Of a DNA stretch of 64,000 nt, positions 9,899-18,168 are shown one piece after another. A model generated the notes under the pieces. The model was not told the origin of the DNA. It did no database searches and worked only from the letters and a program-made list of their open reading frames with translations. The stretch lies in assembly GCA_028278335.1 (NCBI GenBank), contig JANQEN010000203.1, forward strand, positions 43,950 to 107,949, given 5' to 3'. The position numbers and the translations under genes are program-made. Numbering within the stretch: the first letter of the stretch is position 1; every line of letters begins with the position of its first letter. This DNA is from Chitinivibrionales bacterium. GTDB taxonomy: Bacteria; Fibrobacterota; Chitinivibrionia; Chitinivibrionales; JANQEN01.

Positions 9899-10307
9899 GA
9901 GAAATCTCTCCACCGGAAATAACTTTTGTAAATATACCTCGTCGTGGCATGATGCAGTCGCCAGTTTGTTCAAGGATTGAACAGCCTTTGTGGCAGGTCT
10001 TCCCAATTTGAGTCACCTCTAAAACCACCTCTCCAATGGTAAGCTTGCTGCCAAGAGGGAGTGCTGGCAGATCAATCCCTTGAGTTGTTATATTTTCTGC
10101 AAAATCACCAGGTTTTATAGTTCGCAATTTTTGCTGCATGATCCTAATATCTTCTAATGCAAGAAGCGAAACCTGGCGATGTCCAGGTCCTGCATGAGCA
10201 TCATTTTCAATACCAAAATCTGATTTGACAGTAATAGCGTTTACAGGCTTTTTTGGCTCACCAGTCTTTTTTGATATATTTAAGGATACTATGGAAAAAG
10301 AGCTCAT
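9870..10307 (-). CDS. MOSC domain protein
   Basis: A 145-aa single MOSC domain (the C-terminal module of molybdenum cofactor sulfurases). MOSC domains bind Moco or carry sulfur. Features are DAHAGPGHRQVSLL, FAENITTQGIDL, LEVTQIGKTCHKGC with a conserved Cys, and MPRRGIFTKVISGG. In many anaerobes it neighbours or is fused to MogA, as the overlap with mogA suggests. It probably helps supply Moco in a form usable by tungsten/molybdenum oxidoreductases; the exact reaction is unknown. Confidence 0.85.
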   Translation of the reverse strand: MSSFSIVSLNISKKTGEPKKPVNAITVKSDFGIENDAHAGPGHRQVSLLALEDIRIMQQKLRTIKPGDFAENITTQGIDLPALPLGSKLTIGEVVLEVTQIGKTCHKGCSILEQTGDCIMPRRGIFTKVISGGEISHESTGTYHI

Positions 10308-10756
10308 GCAAGGGACTCCTTTTTTTTACTCTTAAGCAATATAGCGTCTATAGTCATTGCTTTGTCCACAGCTTTACACATGTCATAGATAGTAAGAGCT
10401 GCAACAGAGACCGCAGTGAGCGCTTCCATTTCCACACCGGTTTTTGCTGTGGTAATAACTGTAGCGTCAATGATAATCTTCTTTTCCTGGAATGTAAAGT
10501 CTACCTGAACCTGGTCAATTGGTAAGGGGTGACAGAGTGGAATAAGGTCACCGGTTTTTTTAGCTGCCATAATTGCTGCAACACGAGCACAGGCAAGGGG
10601 GTCACCTTTTTTTATCAATCCCTTTTGTATACAGCAAAGGGTTTCCTTTGCAAGAGTGATCGATCCGGTAGCACAGGCAGTTCTTTTGACCACTGGTTTG
10701 CCTGAAACATCGACCATGTGGATTGCACCAGAAGAATCAATATGAGAAAGTTCCAT
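10304..10756 (-). CDS. moaC: Cyclic pyranopterin monophosphate synthase
   Basis: Second enzyme of Moco synthesis: converts the MoaA product 3',8-cyclo-7,8-dihydro-GTP to cPMP. The conserved LIPLCHPLPI, GVEMEALTAVSVAALTIYDMCKAVDK and the catalytic Lys/Asp pair in the last motif are present. The length of 150 aa is normal. It overlaps the MOSC gene start by 4 nt and follows moaA. Confidence 0.95.
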   Translation of the reverse strand: MELSHIDSSGAIHMVDVSGKPVVKRTACATGSITLAKETLCCIQKGLIKKGDPLACARVAAIMAAKKTGDLIPLCHPLPIDQVQVDFTFQEKKIIIDATVITTAKTGVEMEALTAVSVAALTIYDMCKAVDKAMTIDAILLKSKKKESLA

Positions 10757-10762
10757 GAAAAA

Positions 10763-11578
10763 TTAACCTCCTATTTGGCACATAAAGCGGTTAGCACATC
10801 CCGTTCCATACTGAGATTTTATAGCTATGGCCTTTACAATGCTTTGCTCAATAGCATTAAGGTCTACCTTTATTTCTCTATTTGAAAAGAGGCATGGCTT
10901 TAAATAGCCATCAGCAGTTAAGCGAAGTCGATTACACAACTCACAGGGAAGTGGTCGATCAAAAACATGCTCTGAGGATGTATTGTCTTTTTTTTGATAC
11001 AGCGCAAAGTGCTTAATGGTTTGGAGCGTTAATCCCTCTGCTTGACAAAAGCGCTCCATCTCTCGAACGTCATTTTTTGTAGTCTCTTCAAAGATTATCA
11101 TATTAATTTTTATAGGAAACAACTCTGCTTTTTTCGCTGCTTTAATTCCCAAGAAGACATCATTAAGTGAGCCACCTCGAGTAAGTTTGGAAAAGAGCAA
11201 AGGGTCTAAAGTATCTAAGGATATATTAACGCGGGTTAAACCATTCTCTTTAAGGTTAAGGGCTTTTTGTGGAGTTAGATAAACCCCATTGGTGGTCATG
11301 GTAATCTCATCATAACGTTTTGTCAAGTGAATCATTTTAACTAGAGATTCAATATCCTTTTTTACCAAAGGCTCGCCACCGGTTAACCTGATTTTTTTAA
11401 ATCCTAACTTTCCTGCGACACCGGCAATAAGTGCGATTGATTCATAGCGAAGCATGTCGTCATGAGATTTATGGGTAATTCCCTCAGCTGGCATGCAATA
11501 GGTGCATCGGTAGTTACATTTATCGGTAACTGAGACGCGTAAGTAGTCAAGGGTTCTTCCAAAGGGATCTTTGAGCAT
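10763..11578 (-). CDS. moaA: GTP 3',8-cyclase MoaA, short form
   Basis: Radical-SAM enzyme for the first step of Moco synthesis. The SAM cluster motif CNYRCTYC and the glycine-rich RLTGGEPLV are present. So are the second cluster (CELCNRLRLTADGYLKPC), the GTP-binding R-x-R within it, and the essential C-terminal Gly-Gly. At 271 aa it is about 50 residues shorter than typical MoaA. The missing part lies between the barrel (after LQTIKHFALYQ) and the second cluster. All catalytic elements remain, so it is likely functional. Confidence 0.9.
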   Translation of the reverse strand: MLKDPFGRTLDYLRVSVTDKCNYRCTYCMPAEGITHKSHDDMLRYESIALIAGVAGKLGFKKIRLTGGEPLVKKDIESLVKMIHLTKRYDEITMTTNGVYLTPQKALNLKENGLTRVNISLDTLDPLLFSKLTRGGSLNDVFLGIKAAKKAELFPIKINMIIFEETTKNDVREMERFCQAEGLTLQTIKHFALYQKKDNTSSEHVFDRPLPCELCNRLRLTADGYLKPCLFSNREIKVDLNAIEQSIVKAIAIKSQYGTGCANRFMCQIGG

Positions 11579-11598
11579 TTGAATCAGGTCGCTTTATT

Positions 11599-12798
11599 TT
11601 AGTCTTTCTTTGTATGTATTGAATTATTGGTTAGGGTAATCTCTATTTCTTCCCCTTTTTTAAATCCTTCTATGCCAATAGGAATACGGATGAACCCATT
11701 GGACATTGTCAGTGCATGAATATGCGCTGAGCCATGATAGTTGATCCGTGATATTTCACCTGAAGAATTTATGTTGATTGGGATGTGGGCAAGGCGGTTA
11801 ACACCTTTTCTGGTAATGTCCTCTGCAAGAATCCCTTTAATTTTCGTAGTGTTTATTGTTCCACCCATAAGCTTTATGCAGAAGGGTTTGACAAAAAGCT
11901 CAAAAATCATATAGGTTGAAACAGGATTTCCCGGTAACCCAAAAACATACTTTTCCTTGTCTGTTCCAAAGACGGTCGGTTTTCCTGGTTTGATTGCAAC
12001 TTTTTCGAAAAGGAGTTTGAATCCACAATCCTTCAGAGCCTTTGGCACGTGGTCAAAATCTCCCATGGATACACCTCCGGAGAGCATAAATATATCAACA
12101 TGAGGTTTCTCTTTTGTAATTATAGTTTTAATTGCCTCCTCTGTATCTTTGACAATACCAAGGTCTCGTGGTACACAACCTGCATCAATGGCCTGTCCAA
12201 AGAGCTGTGCACTGTTACTGTTGCGTATTTGTGAAGCATTGGGTTTTTGGTGTGGTTCAACCAGCTCATCTCCTGTTGCGATAATACCAATCACTGGCCG
12301 CTTTATCACAGGAACTGGATCACAACCAACAGAGGCAAGCACTGCCATATGAGTTGGTGTGATGGCAACACCCTGAGAAAGCACTTTGTCACCTTGAGAA
12401 ATATCTTCGGCCTTGTAACAAATATTACTCTTGTTGTTATGATTGGTGATATAAATTTTATTATCCTCTCTTTTTGTATACTCTACCATAACAACGCAGT
12501 CTGCGCCCTTAGGTACAACACTACCAGTCATAATTTTTGAGCACTCCCCATGACGAATCTCTTTTTGAGGAGCCACTCCTGCAGGAATAGTTTCGACGAT
12601 GGTTAGTGGTTCCTTGATATCTTCAAGACGACAGGCATACCCATCCATCGCTGATTTATCAAAGGGAGGCATGTCAATATCAGAAAGGATATCTTCGGCA
12701 AGGTACCGCCCATTGCTAGCTGCAAGTGGTACCATTTCTGCGTCCAGGAGTTTTGCTGAGTTCAGAGTAATCTGTAATGATTCTTCAAAGGATATCAT
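11599..12798 (-). CDS. moeA: Molybdopterin molybdenumtransferase MoeA
   Basis: Inserts molybdate (or tungstate) into adenylated molybdopterin. Recognisable segments are DMPPFDKSAMDGYA near the N-terminus, IIATGDELVEP with QIRNSNS, FMLSGGVSMGDFDHVP and FGLPGNPVSTYMIFE. The length of 399 aa and the C-terminal domain IV are normal. It sits in the middle of the operon, between fdhD and moaA. Confidence 0.94.
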   Translation of the reverse strand: MISFEESLQITLNSAKLLDAEMVPLAASNGRYLAEDILSDIDMPPFDKSAMDGYACRLEDIKEPLTIVETIPAGVAPQKEIRHGECSKIMTGSVVPKGADCVVMVEYTKREDNKIYITNHNNKSNICYKAEDISQGDKVLSQGVAITPTHMAVLASVGCDPVPVIKRPVIGIIATGDELVEPHQKPNASQIRNSNSAQLFGQAIDAGCVPRDLGIVKDTEEAIKTIITKEKPHVDIFMLSGGVSMGDFDHVPKALKDCGFKLLFEKVAIKPGKPTVFGTDKEKYVFGLPGNPVSTYMIFELFVKPFCIKLMGGTINTTKIKGILAEDITRKGVNRLAHIPININSSGEISRINYHGSAHIHALTMSNGFIRIPIGIEGFKKGEEIEITLTNNSIHTKKD

Positions 12799-12808
12799 AG
12801 GAGCTTTC

Positions 12809-13618
12809 TTATTGGTTTAAACAAATGCGATCTTCATGAGAATAAATGATATAGTTGCCACTTCGGGCAAATCCAATGACTGTAATCCCCATGTCCCGTG
12901 CTCGGAGAATTGTTTGATGAGTGGGAGCTCCCCGTGAAATGTTTATGGGGATAGAGCAGGTTCGCGCTTTATGAAGGATCTCTGATGAGGTTCGACCGGA
13001 GCTAATCAAGATTGTTTGCGTGAAGTCAACTTTTTCAGAGAGTGCTTTTCCAATGACCTTGTCAACAGCATTATGTCTTCCCACATCATCGAACATAATT
13101 TTGGGTGTTCTTCCTTGTATACTCAGGGCGGCAGTATGAACGCTCCCGGTCTCTTTATAAAGGGTAGAGCACTTTTGTAGCCATTGTGTAAAAGCTATGA
13201 TATCTGAGCTTTTGACTTTCAAATCATTTGTAACAGGATGGCGATAGGCGACCTCATGTATCGAGTTATACATAATACCTCGCCCACACCCACTGGTGTA
13301 GAGTCTCTTGCCTAAGCGTTGAGGATCGGGAGTTTTTTCCATGGTAATATGGGCGATCCATTTCTTTTTGTCAACTATACATTCTATAATATCTGCGGGG
13401 CTTTTAGCTATACCCGAGGTGAAAAGAAATCCTAAGGAGAGTTCCTCTAAGGCTATGGGTGAACAGAGGAGGGTTGCTACTTCACAGTCATTGACAAGAA
13501 TCGTAAAGGGTATTTCTGTGGCAATGCACGATTGTGTTCGCTCTAAATGGCTCTTTTTAACCTTTAAAACTTCCATGGATTGGGAAGGTTCAAAACTAGT
13601 TGTTGCTTTCATATTCAA
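12809..13618 (-). CDS. fdhD: Formate dehydrogenase accessory sulfurtransferase FdhD
   Basis: Passes sulfur from a cysteine desulfurase to the Mo/W-bis-MGD cofactor of formate dehydrogenase. Family features: ATEIPFTILVNDCEVATLLCSP, LGFLFTSGI, the cysteine loop TSGCGRG (one of the two usual loop cysteines is retained), FDDVGRHNAVDKVIG, and SSGRTSSEIL...SRGAPT. Its presence implies a Mo- or W-formate dehydrogenase elsewhere in the genome; none is in the window. Confidence 0.93.
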   Translation of the reverse strand: MNMKATTSFEPSQSMEVLKVKKSHLERTQSCIATEIPFTILVNDCEVATLLCSPIALEELSLGFLFTSGIAKSPADIIECIVDKKKWIAHITMEKTPDPQRLGKRLYTSGCGRGIMYNSIHEVAYRHPVTNDLKVKSSDIIAFTQWLQKCSTLYKETGSVHTAALSIQGRTPKIMFDDVGRHNAVDKVIGKALSEKVDFTQTILISSGRTSSEILHKARTCSIPINISRGAPTHQTILRARDMGITVIGFARSGNYIIYSHEDRICLNQ

Positions 13619-13630
13619 AACAGAACAGAT

Positions 13631-14062
13631 TTAGTCAGCTGCTTCCTTTGCCCCAGCTAAAAATATAATTTTACTTATAATTTCTTTTGAAACAGCAAGT
13701 TTTGCCATTAATCTTTCCACAGTTTCATTATCGATAAATTCATGTCGCTTAATGTCAGCCTTCTCTTCTGCCATAACAGCTGAGGGCTTTGGATCTTTCC
13801 AGGGAAGATAAATCACACAGTGGGGTGTTATCTCTTCTAAAATCCTATTACTCTCAATAATGAGATAGTCTTTTTCCCTATGCTCTTCGGCAAGCTTTGT
13901 AAAGGGTGTTCCAATTTTATAGTAGGAGTTATCCTTTTCCGGGTTTCGCTGGCCATGGCCGAGTTTTATATGCACCGAGTTAGGAAGGAGTTTACAAAGC
14001 TCTCTGGCCAACGTGGTTTTTCCAATGTGTGCATGAGCACCAGCAATCACAATCGTCTTCAT
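13631..14062 (-). CDS. P-loop NTPase, MobB-like
   Basis: A 143-aa protein opening with MKTIVIAGAHAHIGKTT, a Walker A motif of the MobB/SIMIBI kind. A Lys/His-rich LGHGQRNPEKDN loop and a short acidic strand LIIESNR follow. From its place between fdhD and the ModE-like regulator, a role in guanine-dinucleotide cofactor handling is likely. Sequence similarity to MobB itself is limited to the nucleotide-binding part, so the exact role is uncertain. Confidence 0.6.
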   Translation of the reverse strand: MKTIVIAGAHAHIGKTTLARELCKLLPNSVHIKLGHGQRNPEKDNSYYKIGTPFTKLAEEHREKDYLIIESNRILEEITPHCVIYLPWKDPKPSAVMAEEKADIKRHEFIDNETVERLMAKLAVSKEIISKIIFLAGAKEAAD

Positions 14063-14074
14063 TAATTCTCTTTT

Positions 14075-14263
14075 CTATTTAAAACAGCCTAATTGGCATG
14101 ATGAAATTTTAATATTATTGGCATTACAAAATTCAGCAATTTCTTTTAATGTAATTGCATTATTTGCTACTAAGGTAAAGGCCTTTGCGCAGGGGAGTTT
14201 GCGTTTTCCTTCCTTTTCGATAATTGCGTCATTTATCAGTTGCTTAATATTTTCATTATCCAT
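14075..14263 (-). CDS. Small Cys-containing protein ending CQLGCFK
   Basis: A 62-aa protein with a predicted helix-turn-helix-like middle (ITLKEIAEFCNANNIKI), one Cys at LPCAKAF, and a C-terminal CQLGCFK. I recall similar tiny proteins with a terminal C-x-L-G-C-F beside molybdenum genes in other anaerobes, but this is from memory and unchecked. The function is unknown. A DNA-binding or metal-sensing role fits its position next to the ModE-like gene. Confidence 0.6.
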   Translation of the reverse strand: MDNENIKQLINDAIIEKEGKRKLPCAKAFTLVANNAITLKEIAEFCNANNIKISSCQLGCFK

Positions 14264-14315
14264 AATAAACCTTCCATTGATGCGTCTGATTAAGGTGACA
14301 TGAATTATAATGTCC

Positions 14316-14660
14316 CTATTCTATTGTTGATTGTAATATGTTTTTATATGCCACGTCCATCACCTTGTTTATTTCCAATGTATATTGTTCCCATTGGACA
14401 AGGAGTCTTTTCCCAAATTCGGTCAATTCTGTAGCACCACGCTGTTTGCCACCTCGCTGAGTAATAACGAGTTTTCGTTTAAATCCCTCTTCTGCTCGTT
14501 GAATGTCTCCCCAAGCTTTACGGTATCCTCGGCCTAATTCCTTTGCTGCCGCTTGGAGTGATCCATGCAGCTCAATAGCTTTAAGGAGTCGCCACTTACC
14601 ATGACCAAAGAGTCCATTAATTACGTCTGATGAAATATATAATTTTGCATAGGGTTTCAT
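14316..14660 (-). CDS. ModE-type winged-helix regulator without a molybdate-binding domain
   Basis: A 114-aa protein matching the N-terminal DNA-binding half of ModE: GKWRLLKAIELHGSLQAAAKELGRGYRKAWGDIQRAEEGF, then the wing LVITQRGGKQRGATELTEFGKRLL. The C-terminal Mop/TOBE molybdate-binding half of E. coli ModE is absent, so it must sense metal indirectly or with a partner. It lies within the operon it probably controls, right after wtpC. Confidence 0.85.
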   Translation of the reverse strand: MKPYAKLYISSDVINGLFGHGKWRLLKAIELHGSLQAAAKELGRGYRKAWGDIQRAEEGFKRKLVITQRGGKQRGATELTEFGKRLLVQWEQYTLEINKVMDVAYKNILQSTIE

Positions 14661-14687
14661 GATGGTTAGTTTCCTTAATAGAAAAAA

Positions 14688-15749
14688 TCAGGCGGGTAGA
14701 AATCTTATTGCACTCGCCTTAATTTGTAGGTACACCTCTTTACCAATTGAAAGGTCTAAGCTAACAACCGATTCATTGGTAATGTGAGCAACCACTTCCT
14801 CACCAATATCAATTGAAAGCTCAACACCCAAGCGAACACTACATAGATCGATAATAGTACCTTTGTAAGTATTTCTTGCACTTGAAGAGGGGGGATGAGT
14901 TGAGACAATAATATCTTCGCTTCTGATAATAATGTTGCCACTCTTTGCTGTGGTGTCTGTCAATACATGAAAAGCAAGACTCCCTGTACTAAAATCAATA
15001 CTGAGATCCGGTTTAGTATAGAATTTAACAACATCACCTTTAAAAAAATTCTTAATACCCACAAAATGGGCGATAAATTCAGTTTTTGGGTGTTTAAAAA
15101 TATTGTGCGGTGTGTCAACTTGAACAATAGAACCATGTTCCATAATTCCTATTCGATTTGCCAAAGAAAGTGCCTCTTCGTAATCGTGGGTAACATGAAT
15201 TATAGTAATCCCTTTTCGGTTCAGAGTGCGTAGAAGTGCGCGCATATCAATGCGTGAGCCGGTATCCAAAGAGGATATGGGCTCATCCAAAAGAAGACAT
15301 GTTGGTTCGATCGCAAGGGCTCGGGCTAAGGCAACACGCTGTGCTTCACCCCCCGATAGAGTCGAAGGCTTTCTAGTTTGCAAATGGGAGATAGCTATCT
15401 GATTACAGAGTAAGTCAACTTTGTTACCAATATCTCTTTTTGAAAATCCACGATACTTTAAACCATAGCTAATATTATCACGGACAGACAGATGAGGAAA
15501 GAGTGCTTGGTCTTGGTACACTAAGGCTAATTTTCTATGCTGCATTTTATAATTTGTTATATCTACTCCATTGAGCGTGATGGTGCCAGAATCGGGAAAT
15601 AAAATACCGCTTAGGGTTTCTAAAAGAATTGTTTTACCGACACCAGAGGCGCCAAGCAGTACGAAATAGTCGCCCTGCGAAACCTCAAAAGAGACATTTC
15701 GCATAGAAAAATCACCCAAGCTTTTTGAAAGATTGTTTACCTTAAGCAT
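14688..15749 (-). CDS. wtpC: Molybdate/tungstate ABC transporter ATP-binding protein
   Basis: ATPase of an oxyanion importer at the inner membrane. It shows Walker A GASGVGKT, Q-loop VYQDQALFPHLSV, signature LSGGEAQRVALARAL, Walker B CLLLDEPISSLD, the H-loop HVTHDYEEA, and a C-terminal TOBE-like oxyanion-binding region (about 285-353). The 353-aa length is normal. It overlaps the permease gene by 8 nt. The substrate is inferred from the WtpA-type binding protein and the Moco context. Confidence 0.92.
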   Translation of the reverse strand: MLKVNNLSKSLGDFSMRNVSFEVSQGDYFVLLGASGVGKTILLETLSGILFPDSGTITLNGVDITNYKMQHRKLALVYQDQALFPHLSVRDNISYGLKYRGFSKRDIGNKVDLLCNQIAISHLQTRKPSTLSGGEAQRVALARALAIEPTCLLLDEPISSLDTGSRIDMRALLRTLNRKGITIIHVTHDYEEALSLANRIGIMEHGSIVQVDTPHNIFKHPKTEFIAHFVGIKNFFKGDVVKFYTKPDLSIDFSTGSLAFHVLTDTTAKSGNIIIRSEDIIVSTHPPSSSARNTYKGTIIDLCSVRLGVELSIDIGEEVVAHITNESVVSLDLSIGKEVYLQIKASAIRFLPA

Positions 15750-16533
15750 GTGGTTTTCTCGCAGAGATCATTCGAAGAGTTATAAAGAAAAGGAGGCAAA
15801 TCGTGATAAAAAGAACTGAGACCGGTCTTGCATATTTGAGACCAAAGGCACCGAATCGTTCAAATATAAGAATGGGTGTTATCATTGGATGGTAAGTAAT
15901 AATTAAAACTGCACCGAACTCACTCATACCCCGAGACCACATCAGAATAAATCCAGACACTATTGAGCGCCAGGCCAAGGGTATGGCAATGGTGAAGAAT
16001 ACCCGAATGGGTGATGCGCCAAGGTTAAGGGCGGCCTTTTCCAATCGCTCAGGGACTGCTGCAAACCCATCTCGAGCAGCATTTATCAAAAAAGGGATAC
16101 TCACAAAAGCCATGCCTATGATGATGCCAGGAATACCGCCAACAAACTGAATTCCCAAGCTGGAACCGATCTTTCCTAAAAGTGAATCCCGAGAGATCAA
16201 TCCTAACAAAGCTATACCTGCAGCAGAATGGGGTATAACAATAGGAAGGTCGATGATTCCGTTTACTAATTGTTTAAAAGGGAACTCTTTGCGAGCTAAA
16301 AGGTAGGCAAAGGGAATAGCACCGAGAGCAAATATGATCGTTGCTGTCATGGATGCAAAAAGGGTGATCCAGATACTTGCTTGCACCTCTTTTTCTTTTG
16401 CTGTTTGAAATAGTTGTTCTGCTGTACAGGAGAGGAACATGTTAGCCAATGGAGCAACAATAAAAAGAAGAATCAATCCACTAAGAAAGGCGAAAACAAG
16501 GTGAACCGGTTCCAGTTTTTTTGCTTTAATCAT
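15742..16533 (-). CDS. wtpB: Molybdate/tungstate ABC transporter permease
   Basis: Inner-membrane permease of 263 aa with about six hydrophobic segments. The EAA loop that docks to the ATPase is EKAALNLGASPIRVFF. The segment DLPIVIPHSAAGIALLGL and the ending SEFGAVLIITYHPM are typical of ModB/WtpB. It is translationally close to wtpA (3-nt gap) and overlaps wtpC. Confidence 0.92.
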   Translation of the reverse strand: MIKAKKLEPVHLVFAFLSGLILLFIVAPLANMFLSCTAEQLFQTAKEKEVQASIWITLFASMTATIIFALGAIPFAYLLARKEFPFKQLVNGIIDLPIVIPHSAAGIALLGLISRDSLLGKIGSSLGIQFVGGIPGIIIGMAFVSIPFLINAARDGFAAVPERLEKAALNLGASPIRVFFTIAIPLAWRSIVSGFILMWSRGMSEFGAVLIITYHPMITPILIFERFGAFGLKYARPVSVLFITICLLFFITLRMISARKPHA

Positions 16534-16536
16534 GGG

Positions 16537-17523
16537 TTAGCTTTTAGATTTTTGTGCAATGGCAAATTGCTGTAAAACCTGTGGTATCTTGTCAAATGTA
16601 TTCGAGACAGAGGGGACCATAGAGGGTTGACCATTTTTCTCCATGATGATCATACCTTTCTCCTTCTCAAGAACAAAGGCAACAAATTTAATTGCCAGCT
16701 CCCTCTGTGGTGCATTTTTTGGAATTGTGATGCCATAGACCATTGGTGCACCCTTTTTTGTTATTGCTGTGCCCGGTTTTTTACCGCTTATATCAATTGT
16801 TGCGGTGCTATAAAAATCTGAGTGCTCAGGCATTTTAAGATTTATTTCATCAGGTAATATTAAAAATTTTAATCCATGTTGTTGGGCAACTGATCGATAA
16901 AGAAAAATATAATCAATAGTATTTGATTCCAATAAGGCTAAAAGATCTGTCTCTTTGGGGCGTATGTACCTAGCATCTTTTTTTAATAGACGCTTGCCTA
17001 ATCCTTCCTTTCTATAATGCTTTTCTGCAAGTTTCATAGTGATTACTGCGCGATAACCACAGGGATCTGCATTAGGGTCGGAGCGTCCAAAGGCAACCTC
17101 TTTATCCTGAAGAATCTTATACCAATTATCAGCTGTGATTTGGTCACTCATTTTTGAGGATTTATGATAGACCAAGGTCATTTCATTGCTGGCGAACTTT
17201 ATGTTCCAATCAGCATGTTCGGGAATTAAAAGATTATCTATTACAGAATAATCTGCTGAAGCCATGATGTCGCAGGGCTTTTTTAGGTCTGAGATTTTTC
17301 GTGCACAGGTTCTACTTCCAGCAGACTCTAAGAGAACGTTTGCAGAGGGATGAGTTTTCATGAAGTTTTTAGCAATCTCCTTAAAAGGCACGGAGAGGCT
17401 TCCCGCATGAAAAATGATAAGATCTGTTTTAGATTGGGGCGCCTTTTTTTGGGTGCACGCACTAAAGATCAAGGCTAGCAGGAATGCAGTTCCCAGGAGT
17501 GTTGAAGCTTTTTGGATAGACAT
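16537..17523 (-). CDS. wtpA: Tungstate/molybdate-binding lipoprotein of the WtpA type
   Basis: Periplasmic-face substrate-binding protein of 328 aa. The signal peptide ends in a lipobox (IFSAC), so it is lipid-anchored. HAGSLSVPF after strand 1, SAGSRTCARKI, CDIMASADY and FGRSDPNADPCGYRA match WtpA, a family first known for high-affinity tungstate binding, rather than the shorter ModA. It is the first gene of the minus-strand operon and divergent from tadA. A short inverted repeat lies upstream. Confidence 0.9.
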   Translation of the reverse strand: MSIQKASTLLGTAFLLALIFSACTQKKAPQSKTDLIIFHAGSLSVPFKEIAKNFMKTHPSANVLLESAGSRTCARKISDLKKPCDIMASADYSVIDNLLIPEHADWNIKFASNEMTLVYHKSSKMSDQITADNWYKILQDKEVAFGRSDPNADPCGYRAVITMKLAEKHYRKEGLGKRLLKKDARYIRPKETDLLALLESNTIDYIFLYRSVAQQHGLKFLILPDEINLKMPEHSDFYSTATIDISGKKPGTAITKKGAPMVYGITIPKNAPQRELAIKFVAFVLEKEKGMIIMEKNGQPSMVPSVSNTFDKIPQVLQQFAIAQKSKS

Positions 17524-17585
17524 GGCAGAGTCCTTTATATTAATTGGTTGATTTATACGAAACCATTTGAAAATAATTTATTGAT

Positions 17586-17601
17586 ATGTTTGAGTAAACA
17601 T
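17586..17601. promoter_or_regulatory. Inverted repeat upstream of the wtp/Moco operon, candidate operator
   Basis: ATGTTT-GAGT-AAACAT is a perfect 6-bp inverted repeat. It lies 63 nt before the wtpA start and 72 nt before tadA. Its position suits a repressor such as the ModE-like protein, but it does not match the E. coli ModE box. Confidence 0.35.
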
Positions 17602-17657
17602 GTCGGAAAGAGAAATCAAATAAATTGATTGCCCAAGAATTGAATTATTTTCTTTGG

Positions 17658-18122
17658 ATGGAAAATGATCATGAATTTTATATGAATTTGGCTTTCCAGG
17701 AAGCACTTAAAGCCCTTGATGAGGGAGAAGTTCCAATTGGAGCAGTTATAGTCCATGATGGCATCATATTAGGTCGTGGGTATAACCGAATGGAATCTCT
17801 TCAGGATGCAACGGCCCATGCTGAGATCGTTGCTGTTGGTGCTGCATCAAACTCACTTAAAACCTGGCGGTTAAATGGTTGCTCAATATATGTTACGTTA
17901 GAGCCTTGCCTTATGTGTCTTGGGGCACTTATGCAAGCGAGAATTGATCAGATCGTCTTTGGTGCCTCAGACAGTCGTTTTGGTGCAGTTTCTACGCATA
18001 ATTATAGAAATACTATAGAAGAGTCCTATCGCCGATATCCTGTAATTGTCTCTGGTGTTATGGAACAGGAGTGTAAAGCACTTATTCAGTCCTTCTTTAA
18101 AGAAATTCGAAAAAAAAATTAA
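17658..18122 (+). CDS. tadA: tRNA-specific adenosine deaminase
   Basis: Deaminates A34 to inosine in tRNA-Arg(ACG). The zinc/catalytic motifs ATAHAEIVA and EPCLMC are present, as is the dimer/tRNA segment FGAVSTHNY. ATG 17658 (MENDHEFYMNLAFQEA, 154 aa) gives the family-like N-terminus. An in-frame TTG at 17625 with GGAAAGAG upstream would add 11 residues and cannot be excluded. The stop codon overlaps the -35 element of the flagellin promoter. Confidence 0.92.
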   Translation: MENDHEFYMNLAFQEALKALDEGEVPIGAVIVHDGIILGRGYNRMESLQDATAHAEIVAVGAASNSLKTWRLNGCSIYVTLEPCLMCLGALMQARIDQIVFGASDSRFGAVSTHNYRNTIEESYRRYPVIVSGVMEQECKALIQSFFKEIRKKN

Positions 18123-18146
18123 AGTCTTTAGCCTTTAATCCGATAA
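18120..18146 (+). promoter_or_regulatory. Sigma-28 (FliA) promoter for flagellin
   Basis: TAAAGTCT starting at 18120, then TCCGATAA at 18139-18146. The spacing is exactly TAAA-N15-TCCGATAA, against the consensus TAAA-N15-GCCGATAA. The -35 box begins in the tadA stop codon. Transcription would start near 18153, giving fliC a leader of about 180 nt. Confidence 0.85.
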
Positions 18147-18168
18147 ACTAAATAGGGAAAAAAATGTT

